DNA of 64,000 nt from JAVVWB01 sp036652335 (lineage in GTDB: Bacteria > Synergistota > Synergistia > Synergistales > Synergistaceae): NCBI GenBank assembly GCA_036652335.1, contig JAVVWB010000003.1, positions 62,001 to 126,000 of the forward strand, written 5' to 3'. Every line of letters starts with the position of its first letter. Within the stretch, counting starts at the first letter, position 1. Under the pieces are notes generated by a model that searched no databases, was not told the origin of the DNA, and saw only the letters and a list, made by a program, of their open reading frames with translations. Positions 7,809 through 16,807 of this stretch are shown in pieces. The translations under genes were made by a program, and so were the position numbers.

Positions 7809-8708
7809 ATGCAAGGTGACTTTATTAAACTAAAAATTAAATTTAAAGAATATACAATATTATTTGAAGATTATTTAAAAGTGACACAAAAAATTAGAAA
7901 AAAAAATGTACCATCAAATTTATTTGATGCAATGGAATATTCTCTTAACGCAGGAGGTAAAAGACTAAGACCAATTCTATGTTTATCTGCAGCCGAAAAA
8001 AATGGTTGCTCTATAGAATCAGCTTTACCAATGGCATTAGGGCTTGAAATGTTACATACAGCAACACTAATTCACGATGATTTACCATGTATGGACAACG
8101 ATGACTTACGTAGGGGAAAACTTTCTTGCCATAAAAAATTTGGAGAAACAATGGCTATACTTGCAGGAGATGCATTATTAGCTCAATCTATTGAGTTTCC
8201 CTTAAACAATATAAAGAATATAAGTTCAGAAAATCTACTAAACGCAATGAAAATATTTTCTTTAGCTATTGGTCCATCAGGTGTCTGTGGAGGACAAGTA
8301 TTAGACATGTTTCCAATACAACCACAAAAAAATGATTACGTAAAAAAGATTGCAGAACTAAAAACAGGTGTCTTAATAAGAGCTTCTGTTTTATCTGGGG
8401 TATCATTAGGAACGCTAGACAGTAAAATTCTTGAATGTTACTCTTTATATGGCAAACATCTTGGATCTGCATTTCAAATTCTTGACGATATACTTGACGT
8501 AACTTCCTCAGCTGAAGAGCTTGGGAAAACACCAGGAAAAGATACAGAACAAGGAAAGATAACGCACGTAACAATATACGGAATTGATAAAGCAAAGGAA
8601 ATGGCTATACATGAATCTAATGAAGCTAAAACAGCATTAAAATCCATACTTAGCTCTGATGAATTTTTAATTAAGCTACCCGATTATTTAATATCAAGAA
8701 CAAAATAA
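7809..8708 (+). CDS. ispA: Polyprenyl (farnesyl/geranylgeranyl) diphosphate synthase
   Basis: A short-chain trans-prenyl transferase condensing isopentenyl diphosphate with allylic substrates. The first aspartate motif is DDLPCMD (90-96, the DDx4D form of bacterial FPP synthases); the second is DDILD near residue 228. GGKRLRP (49-55) binds pyrophosphate. The 299-residue length fits IspA. It lies between xseB and dxs, as in many Firmicutes, and feeds UppS and quinone or carotenoid-type products. Product chain length cannot be read safely from sequence. Confidence 0.92.
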   Translation: MQGDFIKLKIKFKEYTILFEDYLKVTQKIRKKNVPSNLFDAMEYSLNAGGKRLRPILCLSAAEKNGCSIESALPMALGLEMLHTATLIHDDLPCMDNDDLRRGKLSCHKKFGETMAILAGDALLAQSIEFPLNNIKNISSENLLNAMKIFSLAIGPSGVCGGQVLDMFPIQPQKNDYVKKIAELKTGVLIRASVLSGVSLGTLDSKILECYSLYGKHLGSAFQILDDILDVTSSAEELGKTPGKDTEQGKITHVTIYGIDKAKEMAIHESNEAKTALKSILSSDEFLIKLPDYLISRTK

Positions 8709-8728
8709 ATCTAAAGGATTTGAAATAC

Positions 8729-10594
8729 ATGAGTTTATTAGAAAAAGTAGGCAGTTTTAGAAACTTATATAAATTATCAAATAATGAACTTTGTATTTTA
8801 GCTACAGAAATTAGAGCTAAAATATTAAATGTAATTTTAAAAAATGGCGGACATTTGGCTTCCTCACTTGGTACAGTAGAACTAACATTAGCTCTTCTAA
8901 GGGTATTCAATCCTAACAAAGATAAAATTATATTTGATGTTGGACATCAAGCTTATTCATACAAAATATTAACTGATCGTTTGTTCGCTTTTTCAACAAT
9001 TAGACAAAAAGGTGGAATCTCTGGATTCCCTAGAATAAATGAAAGCCCCTATGATTTCTTTACAACAGGACATAGTAGCACTTCAATTTCAGCGGCCCTA
9101 GGTTATTGTAAAGCAAGAGATATAAAAGGGGAAAAGAATGACGTCATTGCAGTTATAGGTGATGGCGCTCTTCTAAATGGAGTTGCTTTTGAAGCCCTTA
9201 ATAACATAGATACAGCAAAGACTAAAGTAATTATTGTGTTAAATGATAACAGAATGTCTATTGGCCAACGCACAGGTGGTATGGCAAAACATTTAGCGCA
9301 ACTTTCTGCTAATCCTATTTATATAAAAATAAAAGATTGTGTAAAAGATAGCTGTCATAAATTTAATTATGGCAATAAGTTAGAAAAAACTCTTGATAAA
9401 GTAAAATCAAAAATAAAATCTCTAATACTTCCTACTAATGTTTTTGAAGAGATTGGGATTAATTATTGGGGACCATTTGATGGACACAATATAGAACAAT
9501 TAGAGTCCGTTTTTAATTTAGCAAAGCAGTATAATAACTCTGTAATTATTCATGTTATTACGAAAAAAGGCAAGGGGTATGTACCTTCAGAAGAAAATCC
9601 TACCAAATATCATGGCGTATCTTCCATGCAAATAGCAACAAAGCCAAAAGAAAATATAATTTCATGGAGCTCAGCAACAGCAGGATGTCTTGAAAAAATT
9701 GCTGAAAAAGATAGCGATTTATTTGTCTGTACAGCTGCTATGGCCGATGGAACAAAATTAACAAATTTTGAGAAAAGATTCCCGACTAGGTTTCTTGATG
9801 TAGGTATATCAGAAGAACATCTGCTCATTTTCTCTGCTGGCTTAGCTGCTGGTGGATTAAAACCTGTTGTCTGCATATATTCAACATTTCTTCAAAGAGC
9901 AGCAGATCAGCTTGTACACGATATATGTATTCCTAATCTACCTGTTTTAATTTGTATCGATAGGGCAGGCCTCGTTGGAGAGGACGGAGAAACACATCAT
10001 GGTGTATTTGATTTGTCGTGGTTTAAGTCCGTCCCAAATATAACTATATTTTCGCCAAGAGACATTATAGATTTAAATTTTATACTTATGAACTGGGCAT
10101 CTAATCCATATCCCCTTATTGTACGGTATACGAAAGGGAATGCTCCTAAATCAATCTTAAGAAAAAATAATGTGGTTTTAAATAATATTGATATATTCAA
10201 ATCCGAAATTCTTGAAGAAGGGAATGAAATTTGCATTATATCTTTGGGCAGTTTAATTCCTGTAATAATTGAAGCACATCATGAACTTAAACTAAAGCAT
10301 AATTGTCTTGTTACGTTGCTAGATTTGCGCTTCATAAAACCTTTGGATATGGCAACTATTTTGTCATTATCTAAAAGACATAAATTTTTTATTGTTCTCG
10401 AAGAATCAATTAAAACAGGTGGAATAGGAGAAGAAATATCCTCTAATCTGCTTGAAAATGGTTATAAAGGTAAGGTTGCTACTTTGGCTATCCCAGATAA
10501 ATTTATATCTCATGCTACAAAGAAAGAACAGCTAGAAGAATGTAAACTTACTTGTAAAAATATAATAAAATTGTGTGAAGAATATGACAAATAA
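8729..10594 (+). CDS. dxs: 1-deoxy-D-xylulose-5-phosphate synthase
   Basis: This is the entry step of the MEP isoprenoid pathway: pyruvate plus glyceraldehyde-3-phosphate gives DXP, using thiamine diphosphate. GHSSTSIS and VIGDGALLNG mark the ThDP-binding N-domain, DVGISEEHL carries the glutamate that activates the cofactor, and a transketolase C-domain follows. An in-frame TTG exists at 8720, but ATG 8729 sits 10 nt after AAAGGA and is preferred, giving 621 residues. The 3' end overlaps tlyA. Confidence 0.95.
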   Translation: MSLLEKVGSFRNLYKLSNNELCILATEIRAKILNVILKNGGHLASSLGTVELTLALLRVFNPNKDKIIFDVGHQAYSYKILTDRLFAFSTIRQKGGISGFPRINESPYDFFTTGHSSTSISAALGYCKARDIKGEKNDVIAVIGDGALLNGVAFEALNNIDTAKTKVIIVLNDNRMSIGQRTGGMAKHLAQLSANPIYIKIKDCVKDSCHKFNYGNKLEKTLDKVKSKIKSLILPTNVFEEIGINYWGPFDGHNIEQLESVFNLAKQYNNSVIIHVITKKGKGYVPSEENPTKYHGVSSMQIATKPKENIISWSSATAGCLEKIAEKDSDLFVCTAAMADGTKLTNFEKRFPTRFLDVGISEEHLLIFSAGLAAGGLKPVVCIYSTFLQRAADQLVHDICIPNLPVLICIDRAGLVGEDGETHHGVFDLSWFKSVPNITIFSPRDIIDLNFILMNWASNPYPLIVRYTKGNAPKSILRKNNVVLNNIDIFKSEILEEGNEICIISLGSLIPVIIEAHHELKLKHNCLVTLLDLRFIKPLDMATILSLSKRHKFFIVLEESIKTGGIGEEISSNLLENGYKGKVATLAIPDKFISHATKKEQLEECKLTCKNIIKLCEEYDK

Positions 10595-11426
10595 ATTATT
10601 AAGACTAGACAAAATATTGTTAGAAAGAAAATTGGTTGCTAACAAAGAAGAAGCACATGAATATATAAATGCTGGAAGAGTCGTAGTAAATGGTTTGCTT
10701 GTTCAAAATACTAATTCATGCTACAAAAGAGACATATCTGTTAAAATTGATAAAAATGAACGTAAATGGGTTAGTAGGGGAGCATATAAACTTCTTCGTG
10801 GGCTAGATTTTTTTAAAATATCTGTCCGAGATAAAATATGTCTGGATATTGGGGCATCAACAGGAGGTTTTACTGATGTCTTGCTTTCACGAAATGCCGC
10901 TAAAGTTTATGCTGTAGATGTTGGTTATGGTCAACTTGCATGGAAGTTACGTACAAACAATAAAGTTGTTGTTATGGACAGAACAAATGCTCGCTTTTTA
11001 ACTAATGAAAAGCTTGAAGAAGGCAACGTTGATATTATTGTTTCCGATGCATCCTTTATATCTATGAAAGTATTATTGCCTGTTCTTGAAAAATTACTCA
11101 AAAATGATGGTACAATGATAGTATTGATTAAACCCCAATTTGAAATTTCAAAAGAAAAGATTGGCAACGGCGTCATTAATGATCCCAAGTTACATGTTGA
11201 AGTTTTAGATGATATGCTTGCTTTTACAACCACACAAACTAAATTAACACTGATAAATGCTACATTCTCTCCCATAAGGGGCCCAGAAGGAAATATTGAA
11301 TTTTTATTTCAATATGGGCTTGATAATAATCCAAGACTGGATAAAGATTTTATTTTAAATTCAACAAAGTTGGTTGAGGATGCTCATCTTATGACAGCTA
11401 GAAAAGTGGAAGGAGGTCATGATTAA
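10584..11426 (+). CDS. tlyA: TlyA-family rRNA methyltransferase (S4 + FtsJ-like)
   Basis: TlyA proteins 2'-O-methylate rRNA and were formerly called hemolysin A. An N-terminal S4 RNA-binding domain (LDKILLERKL, then VNGLLV) is followed by a Rossmann methyltransferase with the AdoMet loop DIGASTGGFTD and a SDASFISM segment. ATG 10584 is chosen; GTG 10575 is possible. Both overlap the end of dxs, so translation is coupled. In Bacillus the next gene is ahrC/argR; here it is nadK, and no argR is seen. Confidence 0.9.
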   Translation: MTNKLLRLDKILLERKLVANKEEAHEYINAGRVVVNGLLVQNTNSCYKRDISVKIDKNERKWVSRGAYKLLRGLDFFKISVRDKICLDIGASTGGFTDVLLSRNAAKVYAVDVGYGQLAWKLRTNNKVVVMDRTNARFLTNEKLEEGNVDIIVSDASFISMKVLLPVLEKLLKNDGTMIVLIKPQFEISKEKIGNGVINDPKLHVEVLDDMLAFTTTQTKLTLINATFSPIRGPEGNIEFLFQYGLDNNPRLDKDFILNSTKLVEDAHLMTARKVEGGHD

Positions 11427-11427
11427 G

Positions 11428-12306
11428 ATGGAAAACTTTATAGGACTCCTATTTAATACCCAAAAAATCGAAGCAATAAACATGGCTTTAAAGTTGTTTA
11501 ATTGGGGAAAACAAAATGGTATAAATTTTATTTTGCCACCGCATGAAGCTTCTGTCTTAGACTTACCCAAAACACCAGATAAAGAGTGGAAAGAAAAATC
11601 AATGTTCGCTGTTGTTTTAGGAGGAGATGGAACTTTTCTTAGGGCAGCTAGATATACATTTGGATATAATATTCCTTTATATGGCATTAATTTAGGCAGA
11701 CTAGGTTTTTTAGCTGTTGGAAGTCCCAATTCGGCTAAAGAAGACATCTTAACTATATTAAACAAAGAATACACCTTGCAACGACGTTACCTCTTGAAAG
11801 GAAACGTAAAGAGAGATGGACATATTGTTTATGACCTAAAAGCACTAAATGACCTTGTTATTTCTAAAGATGATATAGCTAGAATAATAGAATTAGAAGT
11901 AAATGTAGGAGATGAATTCTTATCATTTTTCTTAGGTGACGGACTAATAATTTCGACCCCAACAGGTTCTACAGCTTATGCACTCTCAGCTGGTGGCCCA
12001 ATAATTCCACCTCATGTACCTTGTATGTTACTTGCACCCATATGTGCTCACACACTCTATACTCGTCCAGTTGTATTGAGCGCTAACGATACGATTTATA
12101 TATCGCCTAAAGGTGATACTCGTTCATTAGTACTAACACAAGATGGTCAACTAGGTTATGAATTACTACACAATGACAAAATAGAGGTTACATTTGATAA
12201 AAATACATATATTGAAACAATCGAAATAAAGAATAGAAGCTACTACGATCTTCTTAGAGATAAACTTCGTTGGGGATTTAATGGAATTTCGTACGGGGGA
12301 GATTAA
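11428..12306 (+). CDS. nadK: NAD kinase
   Basis: Phosphorylates NAD to NADP with ATP or polyphosphate. The diagnostic GGDGTFLRAAR loop and a TPTGSTAYALSAGGP segment are present. ATG 11428 lies 11 nt after the strong AGGAGG at 11411-11416. An in-frame ATG at 11419 is only 2 nt from it and is less likely. It is sandwiched between tlyA and recN. With nadD (16162) and nadE (30334), most late NAD(P) synthesis genes are in this window. Confidence 0.94.
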   Translation: MENFIGLLFNTQKIEAINMALKLFNWGKQNGINFILPPHEASVLDLPKTPDKEWKEKSMFAVVLGGDGTFLRAARYTFGYNIPLYGINLGRLGFLAVGSPNSAKEDILTILNKEYTLQRRYLLKGNVKRDGHIVYDLKALNDLVISKDDIARIIELEVNVGDEFLSFFLGDGLIISTPTGSTAYALSAGGPIIPPHVPCMLLAPICAHTLYTRPVVLSANDTIYISPKGDTRSLVLTQDGQLGYELLHNDKIEVTFDKNTYIETIEIKNRSYYDLLRDKLRWGFNGISYGGD

Positions 12307-12309
12307 CAG

Positions 12310-13983
12310 ATGCTAGAAGAATTACTAGTAAATAATGTTGGTAGCGTGAAAAAGGCATCCCTTGAATTTAAAGGAAATTTCATTGCTATTACAGGAGAAA
12401 GTGGCACAGGAAAGAGCAGTTTAATAAAATCCTTAGAATTTATAACAGGTCAAAGAGCCCAAGTTGGAATTATAAATTCTGAAGAAACTTCATGTGACGT
12501 TGCTATTTTGCTTTCTGTAGACGAATTAGCAAATACTGATAATTTATACAAACCAGAAGATGGTACTATCGTTGTAAGACGAATTTTTAATTCTCTAGGC
12601 AAAGGTAAATGTTCTGTACAGGGAATAATTGTTCCCATAAGTACTCTTCATACAATTTTAAAAGATGAAATAGTCATTCAGAATCAATTTGCTCAGCTTG
12701 GTCTTTTAGATCCAACAAAACAACTTAATATACTCGACTCTTCCTCATTAGATATTAGTTTGGTGCAAAATATTGACACATTATCTTCGCAATTAAATGA
12801 ACTAATAATTTTAGAAAAAACAATAATTAAGAAAAAAAAACAACAAAGAGATTTAGAGGAAAAATATCAAAATTCTGAAAAAATACTAAGTGAAATAAAA
12901 AAACTCTTTCTTAATGAAAATTCTGAAGAATTACTGAACAAAGAACTTTCTCTTCTTGAGTCAAAAAACAAAGAGATAAGTCGTATAAAAAATATTTTAT
13001 TTCAAATATCACCTTCACAAGATGGTAATATTTATGAAAAAATTGGATATATATCAAGAGAACTATCTTCTATTGATACAACTGAGGATAAAAGAGTTAA
13101 AACTCTTGCAGAAACAGCTTTTATATCAATTCAAACTCTCACTCTCGAACTAGAACACATTCTCAAAAATTATTCTACATTTAGTGAGATTGAGGAATTG
13201 AAAGATAAAATTGAAGAAAAAATTGGTAAAATTCGCCAAGTAAAAAGAAAGCTTAATCTAAATAGTTGTTCTGATTTGATAAATTATTATAAACAAGCTG
13301 AGAGCGACATAGAATGGATAAAAAACAGCCATAATAATATTGATATAGATGAAAAATCATCTTCTATACTTAAGAAAAATATTGCAAAATTAGCTTTTGA
13401 CATAAGAGAAGAAAGAAAAATTTTAGCAAAAAAACTATCTGAAAAAGTAAATAAACACCTACATGATATGGCTATGGAATATGCTATTTTTTCAGTAGAA
13501 ATTAATGAACTAGATAGAATTACATCACATGGTGCAGAAAACATTTCTTTTAACATTTCAATAAATGGACAAAATCCTTTGCCAATTCACAAAAATGCTT
13601 CAGGTGGTGAGTTAAGTCGTATTTTATTAGCTTTACAACTTTCACTAAATGAAAATAACTTACCAAATACAATTATTTTTGATGAAGTTGAATCAGGCTT
13701 AGGTGGAAAAACAGCACTTTTAGCCGGATATAAATTAATGGAATTGTCTAAGAAATGCAGAACAATACTCATTACACATGAAGCAACAATTGCAGCAATG
13801 TCAGATCAACACTTTATAGTTAGAAAAAATGAAGAAGGATTATCATGTGTACACGAAATTACCGGAAAAGATAGAGAGGAAGAAATTGCAAGAATGCTTT
13901 CTGGTGATGAAACCTCAGAAGAAGCGTTGAATCATGCTAAATACTTGCTTGAAAATCCTACTTCAATATCATTTGACATTTAG
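12310..13983 (+). CDS. recN: DNA repair protein RecN
   Basis: An SMC-like ATPase that acts early at double-strand breaks. The 557-residue protein has Walker A GESGTGKSS (29-37), a long helical coiled-coil middle (about 150-400), then the ABC signature ASGGELSRILLAL and Walker B TIIFDEVESGLGG in the C-terminal head. The start follows GGGGGAG. The rplU promoter begins inside its last codons. No LexA box was recognised. Confidence 0.94.
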   Translation: MLEELLVNNVGSVKKASLEFKGNFIAITGESGTGKSSLIKSLEFITGQRAQVGIINSEETSCDVAILLSVDELANTDNLYKPEDGTIVVRRIFNSLGKGKCSVQGIIVPISTLHTILKDEIVIQNQFAQLGLLDPTKQLNILDSSSLDISLVQNIDTLSSQLNELIILEKTIIKKKKQQRDLEEKYQNSEKILSEIKKLFLNENSEELLNKELSLLESKNKEISRIKNILFQISPSQDGNIYEKIGYISRELSSIDTTEDKRVKTLAETAFISIQTLTLELEHILKNYSTFSEIEELKDKIEEKIGKIRQVKRKLNLNSCSDLINYYKQAESDIEWIKNSHNNIDIDEKSSSILKKNIAKLAFDIREERKILAKKLSEKVNKHLHDMAMEYAIFSVEINELDRITSHGAENISFNISINGQNPLPIHKNASGGELSRILLALQLSLNENNLPNTIIFDEVESGLGGKTALLAGYKLMELSKKCRTILITHEATIAAMSDQHFIVRKNEEGLSCVHEITGKDREEEIARMLSGDETSEEALNHAKYLLENPTSISFDI

Positions 13984-14001
13984 CTTCTTTTTCTATATAA
14001 T
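13973..14001 (+). promoter_or_regulatory. Consensus promoter for rplU-rpmA
   Basis: TTGACA (13973-13978), 17-nt spacer, TATAAT (13996-14001): a perfect sigma-A consensus at optimal spacing. The -35 lies in the last recN codons. Confidence 0.92.
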
Positions 14002-14024
14002 ACACAAGTTTTATTAGACGCATG

Positions 14025-14058
14025 CTTAGGGTTTAAAAAGCATTTTGCTACCCTTAAG
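14025..14058 (+). ncRNA. L21 leader (ribosomal protein autoregulatory RNA)
   Basis: CTTAGGGT (14025-14032) pairs with ACCCTTAAG (14050-14058) with one bulged base, closing an inner AAAAGC/GCATTTT part. It lies between the promoter and the rplU ribosome binding site. Position and the conserved stem resemble the L21 leader motif known from Firmicutes, thought to bind L21 and repress its own operon. The assignment is by eye. Confidence 0.7.
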
Positions 14059-14080
14059 GCAGCGGAAGGAGGAAATATAT

Positions 14081-14392
14081 ATGTATGCAGTAATAGAAAC
14101 TGGTGGTAAGCAGTACAGGGTAACAGAAGGTGACAAAATTCGCTTCGAGAAAATTCATGCTGAAGAAGGCGATCTTGTTACATTTGATAAGGTAATAATT
14201 TTAGGAAAAGATGATGCCCCTGTGGTAGGTATGCCATATGTTGATGGTGCAGCAGTTACAGGGAAAATTCTTGAACACGGTAAAGATGATAAGGTTATTG
14301 TTTTTAGATACCGTAGAAAGAAAAATTACCGTAAATTCCGTGGACACCGTCAGCAGTATACAACTGTTTTAATTGAAGGCATTAAAGGATAA
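14081..14392 (+). CDS. rplU: 50S ribosomal protein L21
   Basis: A 103-residue L21 starting MYAVIETGGKQYRV, with the C-terminal RRKKNYRKFRGHRQ signature that binds 23S rRNA. ATG 14081 follows GGAGGA. A longer in-frame reading from 14045 would translate the leader RNA and is rejected. It is followed 19 nt later by rpmA with no ysxB/prp gene between. Confidence 0.97.
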   Translation: MYAVIETGGKQYRVTEGDKIRFEKIHAEEGDLVTFDKVIILGKDDAPVVGMPYVDGAAVTGKILEHGKDDKVIVFRYRRKKNYRKFRGHRQQYTTVLIEGIKG

Positions 14393-14411
14393 TACAAGGG
14401 GGTATTAAGTT

Positions 14412-14669
14412 ATGGCACATAAAAAAGGTCAAGGTAGTAGTACTAACGGACGCGATAGTCAGCCAAAATATCTTGGTATTAAGCGTAGTGATGGTCAATT
14501 TGTAAATGCAGGTACAATCATAGTTAGACAGCGTGGAACAAAATTCCATCCTGGTCAGAACGTAGGATTGGGTCGTGACTTTACACTTTTTGCATTAGCA
14601 ACAGGTACAGTTCGTTTCTTAACAAAAGCAAACCGCAAGGTTGTTATTGTAGAGCCAGAAGTACTTTAG
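14412..14669 (+). CDS. rpmA: 50S ribosomal protein L27
   Basis: An 85-residue L27 beginning MAHKKGQGSSTNGRDS. The mature N-terminus reaches the peptidyl transferase centre. Firmicutes usually make L27 with a short N-terminal extension ending in a cleavage site for the Prp protease. This protein has no extension and no prp gene is adjacent. The start follows AAGGGGG. Confidence 0.97.
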   Translation: MAHKKGQGSSTNGRDSQPKYLGIKRSDGQFVNAGTIIVRQRGTKFHPGQNVGLGRDFTLFALATGTVRFLTKANRKVVIVEPEVL

Positions 14670-14697
14670 CTACTAGGTTAATATTGTCAGATATTTA

Positions 14698-14725
14698 GGG
14701 GACCTCGTATTGTAGGTCCCCTTTT
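14698..14725 (+). terminator. Terminator after rpmA
   Basis: GGGGACCT (14698-14705) pairs with AGGTCCCC (14714-14721), followed by TTTT. It closes the rplU-rpmA unit before obgE. Confidence 0.88.
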
Positions 14726-14753
14726 ATAATATTATAATGAGGGATAAAAATAG

Positions 14754-16109
14754 ATGAAATTTATTGATTCAATAAGGATGTCTGTTAAAGCCGGTAGAGG
14801 CGGAAACGGATGTATGAGTTTCTTAAGAGAACGTTTTAAGCCTAATGGTGGCCCAGATGGTGGTAACGGTGGACGTGGTGGAAGTATCATCTTTGAAGCT
14901 ACAAATAATATTCAAACTCTAGCCGATCTTGAATACCAAAGACACCTACGAGGTGAAAATGGCATGCATGGCAAGGGTAGCGCTCGTAACGGCGCAGCAG
15001 GTGAAAACAAAACGATATTTGTTCCTTGTGGGACTCTTATATATGATGCAAATACAAACGATGGTCTTGCTGACTTGGTTGAAGTAGGAGATAGATTTGT
15101 TGCTGCCAAAGGTGGTAGAGGCGGTAGAGGCAATAGATATTTTTCAAACTCATCTCGAAAAGCACCGCGCTTTTGTGAAAATGGTGATTTAGGTGAAGAA
15201 GCTGAATTGCGCCTTGAATTGCGTTTAATTGCTGATGTAGGACTTGTTGGCTTTCCTAATGTAGGAAAATCAAGTATACTAGCAGCTATTTCAAATGCAC
15301 AGCCTAAAATTGCTAACTATCCATTCACAACTCTTACTCCAAATTTAGGTGTTGTTACTACGGATCAAGAAAGAGTTGTAATTGCAGACATACCTGGACT
15401 TATAGAAGGAGCTCATGAGAACAAAGGATTAGGGCTTGATTTCTTAAGACATATTGATAGGACAAGATTATTAATTCATGTTATTAGCTTAGAATCAAAT
15501 AACTACGATACAATGATAGCTGATTATCAAACTATTAGGGATGAAATGAGCTCTTATGACCCTGATTTAGACAAAAGACCATATTTTGTTGTCGCAAATA
15601 AATTAGATGAATTAGAAATACCAGACGAAATAATTCCAAAACTGGAAGAATTCTTCAAACAAAAGGATGTATATTTCTGTGCAGTTAGTGCTTTAACTGA
15701 TGAGGGAATAGAAGAGCTTTTATCTAAAATAGTATCATTCACAAATATTCATCCTAGACCACACAGTGAGGTTCGTTTGTTTGCATTACAAGATTTAAAA
15801 GATGGAGAGACGATGCCTCTGAGGAGAAAAAATAAAATACAGATTGTATCTCTGCATGGTGGGGGATACAGAGTGCTACATCATCAGTTAGAAAAAGCTG
15901 TTGAAAGATATGACCTAAGCCAAGATGAGAATGTAGCAAGATTTACACTGTTATTACGTAAATATAAAGTTGAAGAGCTATTAGAAGCGGCTGGAGCTGT
16001 TTCTGGCGATTCTATTAGCATTGGTTACAAAGACTTTAACTTTTATCCTGATTACTATCCTACAGACTTTGATATTCCAAACGAATTATTAAATGAAGAG
16101 GATAACTAA
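14754..16109 (+). CDS. obgE: GTPase ObgE/CgtA
   Basis: A 50S-associated GTPase with roles in ribosome assembly and stress control. The glycine-rich Obg fold (1-158) has the repeats RGGNGC, GGPDGGNGGRGG and KGGRGGRGN. The G domain has G1 GFPNVGKSS (166-174), the DIPGLIEGA switch and NKLD. A C-terminal OCT domain extends to residue 451. It starts 84 nt after rpmA, past a terminator, so it may have its own promoter; the AT-rich TATAAT-like bases at 14725-14738 lack a clear -35. Confidence 0.96.
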   Translation: MKFIDSIRMSVKAGRGGNGCMSFLRERFKPNGGPDGGNGGRGGSIIFEATNNIQTLADLEYQRHLRGENGMHGKGSARNGAAGENKTIFVPCGTLIYDANTNDGLADLVEVGDRFVAAKGGRGGRGNRYFSNSSRKAPRFCENGDLGEEAELRLELRLIADVGLVGFPNVGKSSILAAISNAQPKIANYPFTTLTPNLGVVTTDQERVVIADIPGLIEGAHENKGLGLDFLRHIDRTRLLIHVISLESNNYDTMIADYQTIRDEMSSYDPDLDKRPYFVVANKLDELEIPDEIIPKLEEFFKQKDVYFCAVSALTDEGIEELLSKIVSFTNIHPRPHSEVRLFALQDLKDGETMPLRRKNKIQIVSLHGGGYRVLHHQLEKAVERYDLSQDENVARFTLLLRKYKVEELLEAAGAVSGDSISIGYKDFNFYPDYYPTDFDIPNELLNEEDN

Positions 16110-16161
16110 AGATTAAAAACGTAGGGATTATAAATACATATTAAAATAAGAGGAATAAGCT

Positions 16162-16779
16162 ATGTCAAACTGCCCTAAAAAGATAGGAATAATGGGGGGG
16201 ACTTTTGACCCTATACATTACGGACACCTTAGAGCTGCAGATGAAGCTCATGCAGCTCTAGGATTATCTGAGGTAATTTTCATCCCTACAGGTCAACCTC
16301 CACATAAAATAAACAGGTTTGTCTCTTCATCTGAAGATAGATACAATATGACACTATTAGCGACTATATACTGTTCATATTTTTCAGTCTCTAGACTTGA
16401 AATAGACCAAGATGGATTTAGTTATACTGTTGATACTTTAACTAGATTAAAAATGGACCCCAAATACAATAACAGTAGTTTTTATTTTATAACAGGACTA
16501 GATGCAGTATTAGATATAGTTTCTTGGAAAACACCTATTGAAATATTTAAACTATGTAAATTTGTGGCTGTAAGTCGCTATGGATATACACACAAACGTG
16601 TAGATCAATTACCAGAGAACATAAGAAAACACATAATTCCTTTAGAGATACCTTTACTAGCAATTTCAAGTACAGAACTAAGAGATAGAGTTAGTAGAGA
16701 TTGGAGTATAAAATTTCTAGTGCCTCCATCAGTTGAAGACTATATTGCTAAGAAAAATTTATATAAAAATACTATATAA
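16162..16779 (+). CDS. nadD: Nicotinate-nucleotide adenylyltransferase
   Basis: Transfers AMP to nicotinate mononucleotide to give deamido-NAD, the substrate of NadE. GGTFDPIHYGHL is the nucleotidyltransferase GxFxPxHxGH motif at the N-terminus. The ISSTELRDR motif (SxTxxR) lies near residue 170. The 205-residue length is typical. It sits between obgE and lytR-rsfS, a common order. Confidence 0.95.
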   Translation: MSNCPKKIGIMGGTFDPIHYGHLRAADEAHAALGLSEVIFIPTGQPPHKINRFVSSSEDRYNMTLLATIYCSYFSVSRLEIDQDGFSYTVDTLTRLKMDPKYNNSSFYFITGLDAVLDIVSWKTPIEIFKLCKFVAVSRYGYTHKRVDQLPENIRKHIIPLEIPLLAISSTELRDRVSRDWSIKFLVPPSVEDYIAKKNLYKNTI

Positions 16780-16807
16780 TATTATTAGGAAGTAAGGAGG
16801 CAATAGT

